Shown: positions 39,746-47,854 of the stretch, piece by piece | Layout of the letters: each line of letters opens with the position of its first letter | Position numbering within the stretch: the stretch's first letter is position 1 | Source of the DNA: Terriglobia bacterium | Lineage (GTDB): Bacteria; Acidobacteriota; Terriglobia; Bryobacterales; Bryobacteraceae | DNA: 64,000 nucleotides | NCBI GenBank assembly: GCA_020073305.1 | Contig: JAIQFK010000004.1 | Location: 62,001 to 126,000 of the forward strand | Direction: 5' to 3' | The notes under the pieces: generated by a model | Told to the model about the DNA's origin: nothing | The model's input: only the letters and a program-made list of their open reading frames with translations | The model's database searches: none | Program-made: the position numbers and the translations under genes

Positions 39746-40165
39746 ATGAGCGGCCTCAGCCGGATTGGAGTGGCGATCGATTCCGAGCTTCTGGAGAAAT
39801 TCGACCAGTTAATCTCCAAGCGGGGCTACACCAACCGCTCCGAAGCTTTCCGCGATCTCATCCGCGATGAGCTGGTGCAGAAGACCTGGGAATCGCCTGA
39901 TGCCGCCGTCGTGGGCACGGTTACGCTGGTCTACGACCATCATGTGCGTATGCTGAGCGAGAAACTCACCGACCTGCAGCACGAGTTTCACCGCTCCATC
40001 CTCTCCACCCTGCACGTGCACCTGGATCATGACAATTGTCTGGAAGTGCTGGTGGTGCGCGGGAAGGCCGGGGTTGTTGAGAAAATCGCGGACGCGCTCA
40101 TCAGCACCAAGGGCGTCAAGCACGGCCGCTTGACCATTACCACCTCGGGAGCCGAGCTGAAATGA
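39746..40165 (+). CDS. nikR: NikR, nickel-responsive ribbon-helix-helix regulator
   Basis: The protein has 139 residues. The N-terminal 45 residues are a ribbon-helix-helix DNA-binding domain ([36 protein letters not shown]). The ACT-like metal domain contains the nickel ligands: histidines in YDHHVR and in [18 protein letters not shown], with the cysteine as the fourth ligand, as in E. coli NikR. On nickel binding it should repress the divergent NikMQO importer. Its stop overlaps the acpS start (ATGA), an unexpected coupling of metal regulation with fatty acid synthesis. Confidence 0.95.
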   Translation: MSGLSRIGVAIDSELLEKFDQLISKRGYTNRSEAFRDLIRDELVQKTWESPDAAVVGTVTLVYDHHVRMLSEKLTDLQHEFHRSILSTLHVHLDHDNCLEVLVVRGKAGVVEKIADALISTKGVKHGRLTITTSGAELK

Positions 40166-40539
40166 TCCTCGGCACCGGCGTGGATCTGGCCGAAGTCGAC
40201 CGCATCCGCGCGGCCATCGGGCGCTATGGACGCCGCTTCATTGATCGTATCTACACGCCGGCCGAGATCGCCTACGTCGAGCGCAAGGCCAACCGCTTCG
40301 AGCGCTACGCCGGCCGCTTCGCCGCCAAGGAGGCCGGTATGAAGGCCATCGGCACCGGCTGGAGGCGCGGCGTCCGCTGGCAGGATTTCGAAGTCGCCAA
40401 TCTCCCCTCCGGCCGTCCCACCCTCAAACTGCACGGCCAAGCCGCCCGCATCGCCGACCAACTCGGCGTAAAGCTGGTCTCGCTCTCCATCACCCACACC
40501 GCCGAGTTGGGCATGGCCCACGTGATCTTGGAGGGTTAA
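40162..40539 (+). CDS. acpS: Holo-[acyl-carrier-protein] synthase
   Basis: This 125-residue enzyme transfers 4'-phosphopantetheine from CoA to acyl carrier protein. It has the N-terminal magnesium site ([14 protein letters not shown]8) and the catalytic [18 protein letters not shown] motif, followed by [16 protein letters not shown]. Length is standard. It overlaps nikR by 4 bases. A 91-base inverted-repeat element starts immediately after its stop codon. Confidence 0.96.
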   Translation: MILGTGVDLAEVDRIRAAIGRYGRRFIDRIYTPAEIAYVERKANRFERYAGRFAAKEAGMKAIGTGWRRGVRWQDFEVANLPSGRPTLKLHGQAARIADQLGVKLVSLSITHTAELGMAHVILEG

Positions 40540-40630
40540 GAAATGGGGACTGACTTCTGCGTCCCCAACGCAGCCCACCTCAACCTTGCCCGACAGCCTC
40601 TCGGCGGACGCAGCTGTCTGTCCCCATTTC
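40540..40630. repeat. REPIN/MITE-like inverted-repeat element
   Basis: Two 25-base arms (40540-40564 and 40606-40630) are reverse complements at 22 of 25 positions; each begins GAAATGGGGAC and ends CTGCGTCC. The 41-base centre has no coding sequence. The outer GAAATGGGGAC core resembles repeats mobilised by REP-associated tyrosine transposases (recollection, not checked). The element follows the acpS stop directly and could also act as a bidirectional hairpin terminator. Confidence 0.75.
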
Positions 40631-40684
40631 GCTCCGTGCTATACAATCGCTTGGAACCCGCGCAGGCAGGAATGCCCGCGCCAC

Positions 40685-41326
40685 CTACCCCTTTGCGCTT
40701 CGCGCCGCTTCCGCCTGCGGCACCGCGCGCAACTGTGCCTCTTCCAACCGCCTGGCTTCCTGCCAGGTGTAGATCATACGGTGAATCACCGTGAGATTCG
40801 ACAAAACCGCAATCACCCACAGCACCGGCGCCATGCGGTCGAACAACGCGCCAATGATGATCAGCACCACGCGCTCAGGCCGCTCCAGAAACCCGACCTT
40901 GCACTTGGGAATCGTGCACTCCGCTCGCGCTCGCGCATAGCTCACCATCACTGAGCCCGTCATCACGATCGCCGTCAGCACAATGTAGAAGAACCGGTTG
41001 ATGGACGCGTAATACACCAGCAGGCCCATGAACAAAGCCAGATCGGAATAGCGGTCTAAAACCGAATCGAAGAATCCGCCGAAGCGCGTCACGCGGTTGG
41101 TTTCGCGCGCCACGCGTCCGTCCACCATGTCGAACAGGCCCGCCAGGATCACCACCACGCCCGCCCAGCGGAAGCTCCCGGCCGCGAACAGAAAGGCCGC
41201 CCAAGTGTTGATCACCAGGCCCAGAAAGGTCAGAACATTGGGATGAATCCGCGACAGCGCCAGTGCACCCACAATCCGGTCAATGATCTTACCGGAGACC
41301 CAGCCGATAGCACGGGTATAGGTCAT
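40685..41326 (-). CDS. CDP-alcohol phosphatidyltransferase family protein
   Basis: This 213-residue membrane enzyme has about six helices. The family signature D-G-x2-A-R-x8-G-x3-D-x3-D is complete in FDMVDGRVARETNRV and FGGFFDSVLDRYSD. Enzymes of this family move a phosphatidyl group from a CDP-lipid to an alcohol such as inositol phosphate or glycerol phosphate. The overall layout resembles phosphatidylinositol-phosphate-synthase-type members more than PgsA, but the alcohol cannot be set here. It begins 2 bases after the greA stop, so the two are likely co-transcribed. Confidence 0.9.
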   Translation of the reverse strand: MTYTRAIGWVSGKIIDRIVGALALSRIHPNVLTFLGLVINTWAAFLFAAGSFRWAGVVVILAGLFDMVDGRVARETNRVTRFGGFFDSVLDRYSDLALFMGLLVYYASINRFFYIVLTAIVMTGSVMVSYARARAECTIPKCKVGFLERPERVVLIIIGALFDRMAPVLWVIAVLSNLTVIHRMIYTWQEARRLEEAQLRAVPQAEAARSAKG

Positions 41327-41328
41327 CG

Positions 41329-41799
41329 CTACTCAGTCTTCTCGTGAATCGTCGTGAACTTCAGGATTTCAAACTCCCTCATGCCTCCAGGAATCTGCAC
41401 TTTGACGACGTCACCCACTTCCTTTCCCACTAGCCCCCGCCCGATCGGCGAAGTAGTCGAAATGCGCCCTTTGGCTGCATCGGCTTCTTCACTTGTAACC
41501 AAATTATACGTGATCTGCTCGTCCTTCTGCACATCCAGCAGCACCACCCGCGACCCCAGTCCCACCCGGTCGTGTGGAATCTTCGAGAAGTCCACCATGG
41601 ACATCTCGGCCAGCCGGTGTTTCAGTTGGTTCAGCCGCGCATTGACAAAACCCTGCCGCTCCTTGGCGGCGTGATACTCCGCATTCTCGCTGAGGTCGCC
41701 GTGAGCCCTCGCCTTGAGGATCTCTTTAGGAAGCTCGTTGCGCAGTTCGTATTCGAGTGCGGCCACCTCATCCTGCAGTTTCTTCTTGAAATCGGCCAT
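41329..41799 (-). CDS. greA: Transcription elongation factor GreA
   Basis: The protein has 156 residues. The N-terminal coiled coil (LQDEVAALEYELRNELPKEILKARAHGDLSENAEYHAAKERQGFV by parts) carries the acidic tip D-x-x-E-N that reaches into RNA polymerase to stimulate cleavage of backtracked RNA. The C-terminal FKBP-like domain shows TTSPIGRGLVGKEVGDVVKVQIPGG. Length is typical. The gene lies upstream of the phosphatidyltransferase. Confidence 0.97.
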   Translation of the reverse strand: MADFKKKLQDEVAALEYELRNELPKEILKARAHGDLSENAEYHAAKERQGFVNARLNQLKHRLAEMSMVDFSKIPHDRVGLGSRVVLLDVQKDEQITYNLVTSEEADAAKGRISTTSPIGRGLVGKEVGDVVKVQIPGGMREFEILKFTTIHEKTE

Positions 41800-41865
41800 G
41801 GAGCGAAAAGTGTCCTACCCGCACATTATAGGCTCTACCGAGCCGGCTTGCCGCGCGATCCGGCC

Positions 41866-44313
41866 CTATTGGCTGACGATCGTCACCGTCTGTGTGAGGC
41901 TGCCCACTTGAATCTGAAAGTCGTTGGCTCCCGCCGTCGGTCCGAGTTTGACATTCAGCCCGTAAACTCCGGGAGTGAACACGCTCGGGTTACTGATGGA
42001 CGTCACCGAGCCGCCTCCATCGACGACCGTCGCGGTCGGGTGCACGCCCGGCACGGTAATGCCATTAGCGTCGGTTACGCGGAAAACCGCGGCATCCCGA
42101 AGCAACTGCCCGGGCTTGGGGTTCGGCGACGTGTCGAGTACCGTGATGTGTGCTGGAACGCTGGAGCCCACCGCGAACCAGTACGGCACCCGTTGCTCGA
42201 TGCCCGAGTTGGTCCCCAGCACGTGAATGAACCCTTCGTACGCGCCCGCGGGCAGTCCGAAGCCGGTCATCGAGACCGACAGGGCAGCCGAAGTGCCGGC
42301 TCCCAAGGTCAGGCTGTGCGTCGAAACCGTCACCACGGGCTGCGTGGTTTCAATTGCGGCGGCGGTCCGGCTGTCCGGCGGGATGAGTCCCGTTGGCGCC
42401 TGCCTTCCGCTCACGAAGATGGTATATGTCTCCGCCGCGTTGCTCACATTCGATATCGTGAGTGTTTGGGAGATCTGCACGTTTCCGCTCGAAATCCCGT
42501 AAGACAACGCCGCCGGCGATGCGGTGCCGCTCGCCCGCAATGCGGCATCCATGTCGAGCACGCCCGTGCCCGCCTGCTGCACCCGTGCCGGAACTCCAGG
42601 CAGCAGAAACCCGGGACCCGCTGAGTTGACCAGCAATGACTTGTACTGCGCCGCCGTCAAGCCAGGCCGCGCCGCCTTCAACAGCGCCGCCGCGCCGGCC
42701 ACAATCGGCGTGGAAAAGCTCGTGCCATCCGCCGCCAGATATCCGCTCGGACTGTAGAGCGCGCCTTTCGAGTTGGTTTTCTGCGCGGCCGTATACACAC
42801 TGGTCCCAACCGCTACCAGATCGGGTTTAATCGACCCGTCCACATTCGGACCCTTCGAGGTGAAGTCGGCCAGGCGATCCGGATCGATGGTCCGGGATGC
42901 AACGGTAAAGTCGAGCGTCGCGCTCAGCGATGAGTTCGCCGCCAGCATGGCTTTGATCGTGCTTCCATCCTGGTAACTGACCATGATGCCCGGCAGCGTT
43001 GCGCTTCCCACGCTCATGGTGATGGGTTCGGGCCGGGCTGGGTCCGTGTAGACCAGCGCGGCGACGGCGCCTGCCGCCTGCGCGTGATTGAGCTTGTCGG
43101 TGAACAAACACGTGCCGCGAAGGATGAATGCGATTTGTCCCTTCAGGCTGCCCGCCGGAAAGCTCGCGCACGCAAGGCCGTTATGATCCAAAATGGAAAC
43201 GTCGGCCACCTGGTTCGTGATAGCGCCCGACGGCGCCGGACCTGAGCCCGGAATCGCGACGAAAACGGTGCCGCCAACTGTAGCTGCCCCTGCGAACTCC
43301 CGGTTGTTCGAGGAAGCGCCGACCGTAATCGCCGAGGGCGCAGTCCCTGGCGGCCCGATGGTTTGCGGATCGGGCCCGGCATTCCCAGCCGCCACCACCA
43401 CAATTGCCCCCGCGGATACCGCGTTCTGGACCGCCTGCACTTCCGGATCGTTGATAAACGTCACCGCCACCGGATCGCCCAAGCTGAGGTTGATCACGTC
43501 CATGCCGTCCGTCACCGCATCATCGATCGCCTTGAGAATCGCGTCCTCGGGAGCCCCGTCGTTCACGCCCGGAGAGCCGAACACCTTGTAGTTCCCAAGG
43601 TACGCCTCGGGCGCTACGCCGCGAATCGTCGCCTGCGGGCCCGCGTTCAACACCCCGCCTGCTGCCATTGCGGTCCCAGTCCCGTGTCCCACGTCATCCC
43701 GCGCCGATTGATCCGGGTCCGGCGTCGAGAACATCTTCGCGTAACTGCGCGCCACAATCACTTTGTTGTTGGTGTACGCTTTGTCCGAGTCGGCGTTGGT
43801 TTTGGGAAAACCCGCCGGGATCTTCAGCGATGAATCCTGAAAACCGGGATGCGTATCGTCGATCCCGGTGTCGATCAGCCCGATCTTCATCCCCAGTCCG
43901 GCGTGGTCGAGGCCAATCTGGTTCCACGCGTCCACAATCTTGTGAACCACCACCGCGTGATCCAGAACCAGCTTGAATTCCCGCACCGGAAGCACCCGCT
44001 TCACACCTGGCAGGCTCGCCAGCCTCGCCGCATCGCTCGCCGGCATCCGCACGAACAGCGCATTGCCCACCGTCTCGATGCTCTCGATCACCTGCCCGCC
44101 CGCCTGCTCGATGGCCAACCGCGCCGCGGCCTGCTCGGTTCGCACGCTCGCCCGGTGCCGCGCCGCCTCAACTTGATTGGCGCGCACTCCCTCCACCGCC
44201 ATGCGCCGCGCCGCCGGTTCGCCCGTCAGTTCCACGATGTACCGGTCCGGCACCGTCCGTGCCCAACTCACAGGCAAAACGACAAATGCCAACCACCAGA
44301 AGGTGCGATTCAT
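41866..44313 (-). CDS. Secreted subtilisin-like (S8) protease with PA domain
   Basis: The protein has 815 residues. A signal peptide (residues 1-18) is followed by an inhibitor-I9-like propeptide to about residue 115. The catalytic triad is D148 (GLIDTGIDDTHPG), H210 (DVGHGTGTAMAAGG) and S532 (DGTSFSTPIVAGAAAL). A protease-associated domain is inserted between His and Ser (about residues 345-450). The C-terminal 250 residues are beta-rich Fn3/Ig-like domains, ending QIQVGSLTQTVTIVSQ. It probably degrades extracellular protein and delivers peptides to the locus. It is divergent from the first TonB-dependent receptor, with a 248-base region between that has no gene or clear operator. Confidence 0.94.
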   Translation of the reverse strand: MNRTFWWLAFVVLPVSWARTVPDRYIVELTGEPAARRMAVEGVRANQVEAARHRASVRTEQAAARLAIEQAGGQVIESIETVGNALFVRMPASDAARLASLPGVKRVLPVREFKLVLDHAVVVHKIVDAWNQIGLDHAGLGMKIGLIDTGIDDTHPGFQDSSLKIPAGFPKTNADSDKAYTNNKVIVARSYAKMFSTPDPDQSARDDVGHGTGTAMAAGGVLNAGPQATIRGVAPEAYLGNYKVFGSPGVNDGAPEDAILKAIDDAVTDGMDVINLSLGDPVAVTFINDPEVQAVQNAVSAGAIVVVAAGNAGPDPQTIGPPGTAPSAITVGASSNNREFAGAATVGGTVFVAIPGSGPAPSGAITNQVADVSILDHNGLACASFPAGSLKGQIAFILRGTCLFTDKLNHAQAAGAVAALVYTDPARPEPITMSVGSATLPGIMVSYQDGSTIKAMLAANSSLSATLDFTVASRTIDPDRLADFTSKGPNVDGSIKPDLVAVGTSVYTAAQKTNSKGALYSPSGYLAADGTSFSTPIVAGAAALLKAARPGLTAAQYKSLLVNSAGPGFLLPGVPARVQQAGTGVLDMDAALRASGTASPAALSYGISSGNVQISQTLTISNVSNAAETYTIFVSGRQAPTGLIPPDSRTAAAIETTQPVVTVSTHSLTLGAGTSAALSVSMTGFGLPAGAYEGFIHVLGTNSGIEQRVPYWFAVGSSVPAHITVLDTSPNPKPGQLLRDAAVFRVTDANGITVPGVHPTATVVDGGGSVTSISNPSVFTPGVYGLNVKLGPTAGANDFQIQVGSLTQTVTIVSQ

Positions 44314-44561
44314 GAACCTAGTCCGTAAGTACTACTCTATCGCACCAAGTCACTTTGGGAATCAGTTTGGTTGCGGTTGCCTCTCGATAAGCGTGACTGG
44401 GCGCAGCGAAGGTTCGAGTTGGGGCAAGAAACCCAGAGCGGACCATTTTCCTCAGGCAGAAACAGACTCGCAACTCCGAAACTGGCTGAAAATACGCTGC
44501 AAAAGGAAATGGCAGGTGGCGTGCGGTTTAAGGGCAACCGCTTAGTTGGTTAGGAGAAAGT

Positions 44562-47500
44562 ATGCTGAAAAGTTTTCGGATAGTTCTGTTCCTTGCGCTG
44601 GTGTTCGCCGGCTGGGCTCTCGCCCAGTCTTTCCTTGGTTCTATCACTGGAGTTGTGGTGGACCCGACAGGTTCTGTGGTGCCTAATGCCAGGGTCGAAG
44701 CGACCGAGGTGACGAGGGGCATCACGCATACTGCGACCACGAACAACGAGGGCCGTTATGCGTTTGCAGACCTGACTCCCGGGACTTATGTGGTGACCGT
44801 AGGTCTGGAAGGTTTCAAGTCCGTCAAAAGCAGCCTGCTCGTATTGACAGCCCAACAGACCGCGCGGTTTGACGCCACATTGGAAATCGGCACCGCCGCG
44901 CAAAGCATCGAGGTTACAGCCGCGCCGCCGACGATGAACCTGGAGAACGCCGAACTCGGCGATCTGCGCACGCACGAAGAGCTGGTCAACATGCCCACGC
45001 AGCGCAGCTTGATCCAGATGCTGTTTCTGAATTCTGCGGTTCCGCAAGGCGATGGTTCGAGCGAGATGGTGGGAGGTCTGCGCGGCAATTACACCAACTA
45101 CACCCTTGACGGCATATCCACGTTTAACTCGCTCTGGGGCGGCCGCTCTGGACCGTTGACCGACGCTCAGTCGTTTGAGGGAATGCGGGAAGTGAAGGTC
45201 ATGGAGAGCAACAACACCGCAGAGTTTCCCGGTGTCGCGACCATTATGACCGCCACCAAGTCCGGCGAGAACCAATTTCATGGCAGCGGCTTCTTCATTA
45301 CCGATAACAGCGTGCTGGACGCCGTTCCGTTCCTGCAGGATCCCGGCTCCAAAGGGATTGGGCCGCAATTCCACTGGTTTGGCGCCAGCATTGGTGGCCC
45401 GGTTCTTCTGCCCAAGATCTACAACGGCCGCAACAAGACCTTCTTCTTCTTCGATTGGGAGGGCCGGAACTGGCCGCTGGCGGCGGGGAACATGGCGACT
45501 TTCAACACCAATGTCCCAACCGTGGCTTTTAGAAACGGAGACTTCTCCAAACTGGGTCAAGTGATCAATGATCCGACCACTGGAAAACCCTTTCCGGGGA
45601 ACGTCATTCCTTCCGGTCGTATCAGTTCGGTTGCGCAAGCTTTTCAACAATACTATGTGGATCCCAACGCCGGGCCGGCGGACAGCTACGTCGGCAACTA
45701 CCAGGGCACGAAGCCGAGGCCCGAGACCGCCAAGCGGTTCGACGTCCGCATCGATCATCATTTGAGCGACAAAGACGCGCTCTCAGGACGCGTGACTCGC
45801 CAGATAGACCCCATGCCGAATAACTTCGAATGGCAGAGCGGGACGCCTATCTTCGGGCATTCCTTAAACCGGAATGTGGCCAACGCGTATGTGTCGGAAA
45901 CGCACACGTTCGCGCCCAACCTGCTCAACGAGTTTCGTGTGGGCTTCTCGCGCGATTTCTATGACCTCCGCGCTTACCACGACGGCGCCCAGGTGGTCCA
46001 GCAGGCGGGGCTCCAAGGCGTTCCCGCGGCGCCGGCTGGTTTTACCGGCTTTCCTGCGGTCTTCATCGACAATTTTGGCGGGCTGTACGATCGTCCGCAG
46101 AATCTCTCGATCGGCCAAACGTGGGAGTTGCTGAACAACGTGACCTGGCAGAAGGGTGCGCACAACATCAAGGCCGGGGTCTTGGTCCGCTACGCCCGTC
46201 CGCAGGCGACCGACACCAACAACCGGTTTGGAACATATGACTTCACGGGATTTGCCACGGGCTTCAGCTATGCCGATTTCCTCCTCGGCATCCCGCATGA
46301 CTCAGCGCGTGTCATCAATCCTCCCGACCGGTATAACCGCCTCACGGACCCCTCGGTGTTCGTGCAGGACACCTGGAACGTCACGCGCAAATTGACGTTG
46401 AACCTCGGCGTGCGTTGGGAATACTTCATGCCGCCGGTGGACAACAACGACCGGCGCTACGCGTTTGATCCCAAGACCGGAGCTTTGGTGGTACCGAATG
46501 CCAACATCCTCCAGACCTACGTGACTCCGCTCTACCCAGCCGAGATTCCTATCCTCACGGCACAGCAGGCAGGGTTCCCCGGCCGCTCTCTCATGTACGG
46601 CAACAAAAAGAACTTCGGCCCGCGCGCTTCATTCGCATACCGTATCGACGACCGGACCGTCGTTCGCGGCGGCTATGGTATCTACTACGTCGATAACACG
46701 TATGCAGTGATGGACAACTTCGCGGGCGGTCCGTTCGGCACGCGGGAGTATTTCACGAACAGCATCACCAACGGCGTGCCGCTGTTCGCATTCCCGAATC
46801 CCTTCGCCGGGAGCTTGTCACGGCTGAATCCGGGTGACGTCAGTGTTACCGGGACTGATCCTCACCTGAGGACGCCCCGCACACAACAGTGGAGCCTGAC
46901 GGTAGAACGCGACCTGGGCCGCTCGATGGTGGCGCGCATCAGCTACCGCGGCTTCATGTCCACCCAGATCCCCTACATCTCCGATCTCACGCTTCCAACG
47001 GCGAGCGCCAATCCCAACAACAACAACGTGTACCTCTATCCCAATTTCTCGCAAGTGACCTACTCGCAGGATGGTGGCATTCAGAAAATGAATGCGCTCG
47101 ACCTGGCGCTGGAGAGAAAGTTCTCGAGCGGATTGACCTTCCAGGCCGGCTATACGTTGGCGAAGGACAGAACGGATGTGGGTAACGACGGCGAAAGCGA
47201 TACGCCCGAGAATCCTTACAACCGGGCGCGGGACATGGCCAACATTCAGTTCGTACCCCGAAACCGGTTCACCGGCAATGTCCTGTGGGAGATCCCCTTC
47301 GGACAGGGCAAGCGCTTCGGTGGCGGTTTGCCGAAGGTGGCCAACGCCTTTCTAGGCAACTGGCAGACCTCGTGGATTACCGTGATGGACAGCGGCCAGT
47401 TCCTGACGCCGTCGTACGACGGCAATCAGCCCAACGTGCGCGCCAGCAGCTTGCGGCCGGATTGTGTCGGCAGTTGGAGCGTGTCGGATCCGTCCATGAA

Positions 47501-47825
47501 CGGGTGGTTCAACCCGGCGGCATTCGCGATTCCGGCAGCCGGGCAGTACGGGAGCTGCGGTCGCGGCATCATCAACGGCCCCGGAATGGTGACCTTCAAT
47601 GCCGGGCTGACCAAGTCCTTCAACCTGACCGAGAGGGTGAAGATGAAGTTTGAGGCACGTGCCATGAATGCCTTCAATCATCTGAACCCTGCGAACCCGA
47701 GCCTGGATATCAGCGACACCCAGGGCGTCGGGCGCATCACCGACGTGCGGACCATGTTCAACGCATCGGCCGCCGGCGGCAACGGCGAACGGCATATCCA
47801 ACTGGGGTTGCGGTTCGACTTCTAG
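44562..47825 (+). CDS. TonB-dependent receptor, Oar-like with carboxypeptidase-regulatory domain (copy 1)
   Basis: This outer-membrane protein has 1087 residues. A signal peptide (to about residue 22, ALAQ) leads to a CarboxypepD_reg beta-sandwich (FLGSITGVVVDPTGSVVPNARVEATE) and then a plug domain (SEMVGGLRGNYTNYTLDGI). A long beta-barrel follows, ending in RHIQLGLRFDF with a C-terminal aromatic residue for Bam recognition. Features such as FVQDTWNVTRKLTLNLGVRWEY, FGPRASFAYR and YGIYYVDNT are typical of acidobacterial Oar-like receptors, which do not pair with SusD. Substrate is likely a glycan or peptide given its neighbours. Shine-Dalgarno TAGGAGA. It is followed 29 bases later by a GH20-like gene. 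Confidence 0.93.
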   Translation: MLKSFRIVLFLALVFAGWALAQSFLGSITGVVVDPTGSVVPNARVEATEVTRGITHTATTNNEGRYAFADLTPGTYVVTVGLEGFKSVKSSLLVLTAQQTARFDATLEIGTAAQSIEVTAAPPTMNLENAELGDLRTHEELVNMPTQRSLIQMLFLNSAVPQGDGSSEMVGGLRGNYTNYTLDGISTFNSLWGGRSGPLTDAQSFEGMREVKVMESNNTAEFPGVATIMTATKSGENQFHGSGFFITDNSVLDAVPFLQDPGSKGIGPQFHWFGASIGGPVLLPKIYNGRNKTFFFFDWEGRNWPLAAGNMATFNTNVPTVAFRNGDFSKLGQVINDPTTGKPFPGNVIPSGRISSVAQAFQQYYVDPNAGPADSYVGNYQGTKPRPETAKRFDVRIDHHLSDKDALSGRVTRQIDPMPNNFEWQSGTPIFGHSLNRNVANAYVSETHTFAPNLLNEFRVGFSRDFYDLRAYHDGAQVVQQAGLQGVPAAPAGFTGFPAVFIDNFGGLYDRPQNLSIGQTWELLNNVTWQKGAHNIKAGVLVRYARPQATDTNNRFGTYDFTGFATGFSYADFLLGIPHDSARVINPPDRYNRLTDPSVFVQDTWNVTRKLTLNLGVRWEYFMPPVDNNDRRYAFDPKTGALVVPNANILQTYVTPLYPAEIPILTAQQAGFPGRSLMYGNKKNFGPRASFAYRIDDRTVVRGGYGIYYVDNTYAVMDNFAGGPFGTREYFTNSITNGVPLFAFPNPFAGSLSRLNPGDVSVTGTDPHLRTPRTQQWSLTVERDLGRSMVARISYRGFMSTQIPYISDLTLPTASANPNNNNVYLYPNFSQVTYSQDGGIQKMNALDLALERKFSSGLTFQAGYTLAKDRTDVGNDGESDTPENPYNRARDMANIQFVPRNRFTGNVLWEIPFGQGKRFGGGLPKVANAFLGNWQTSWITVMDSGQFLTPSYDGNQPNVRASSLRPDCVGSWSVSDPSMNGWFNPAAFAIPAAGQYGSCGRGIINGPGMVTFNAGLTKSFNLTERVKMKFEARAMNAFNHLNPANPSLDISDTQGVGRITDVRTMFNASAAGGNGERHIQLGLRFDF

Positions 47826-47854
47826 TTGGACGATCATTCAGGGCGGAGGTGCAG

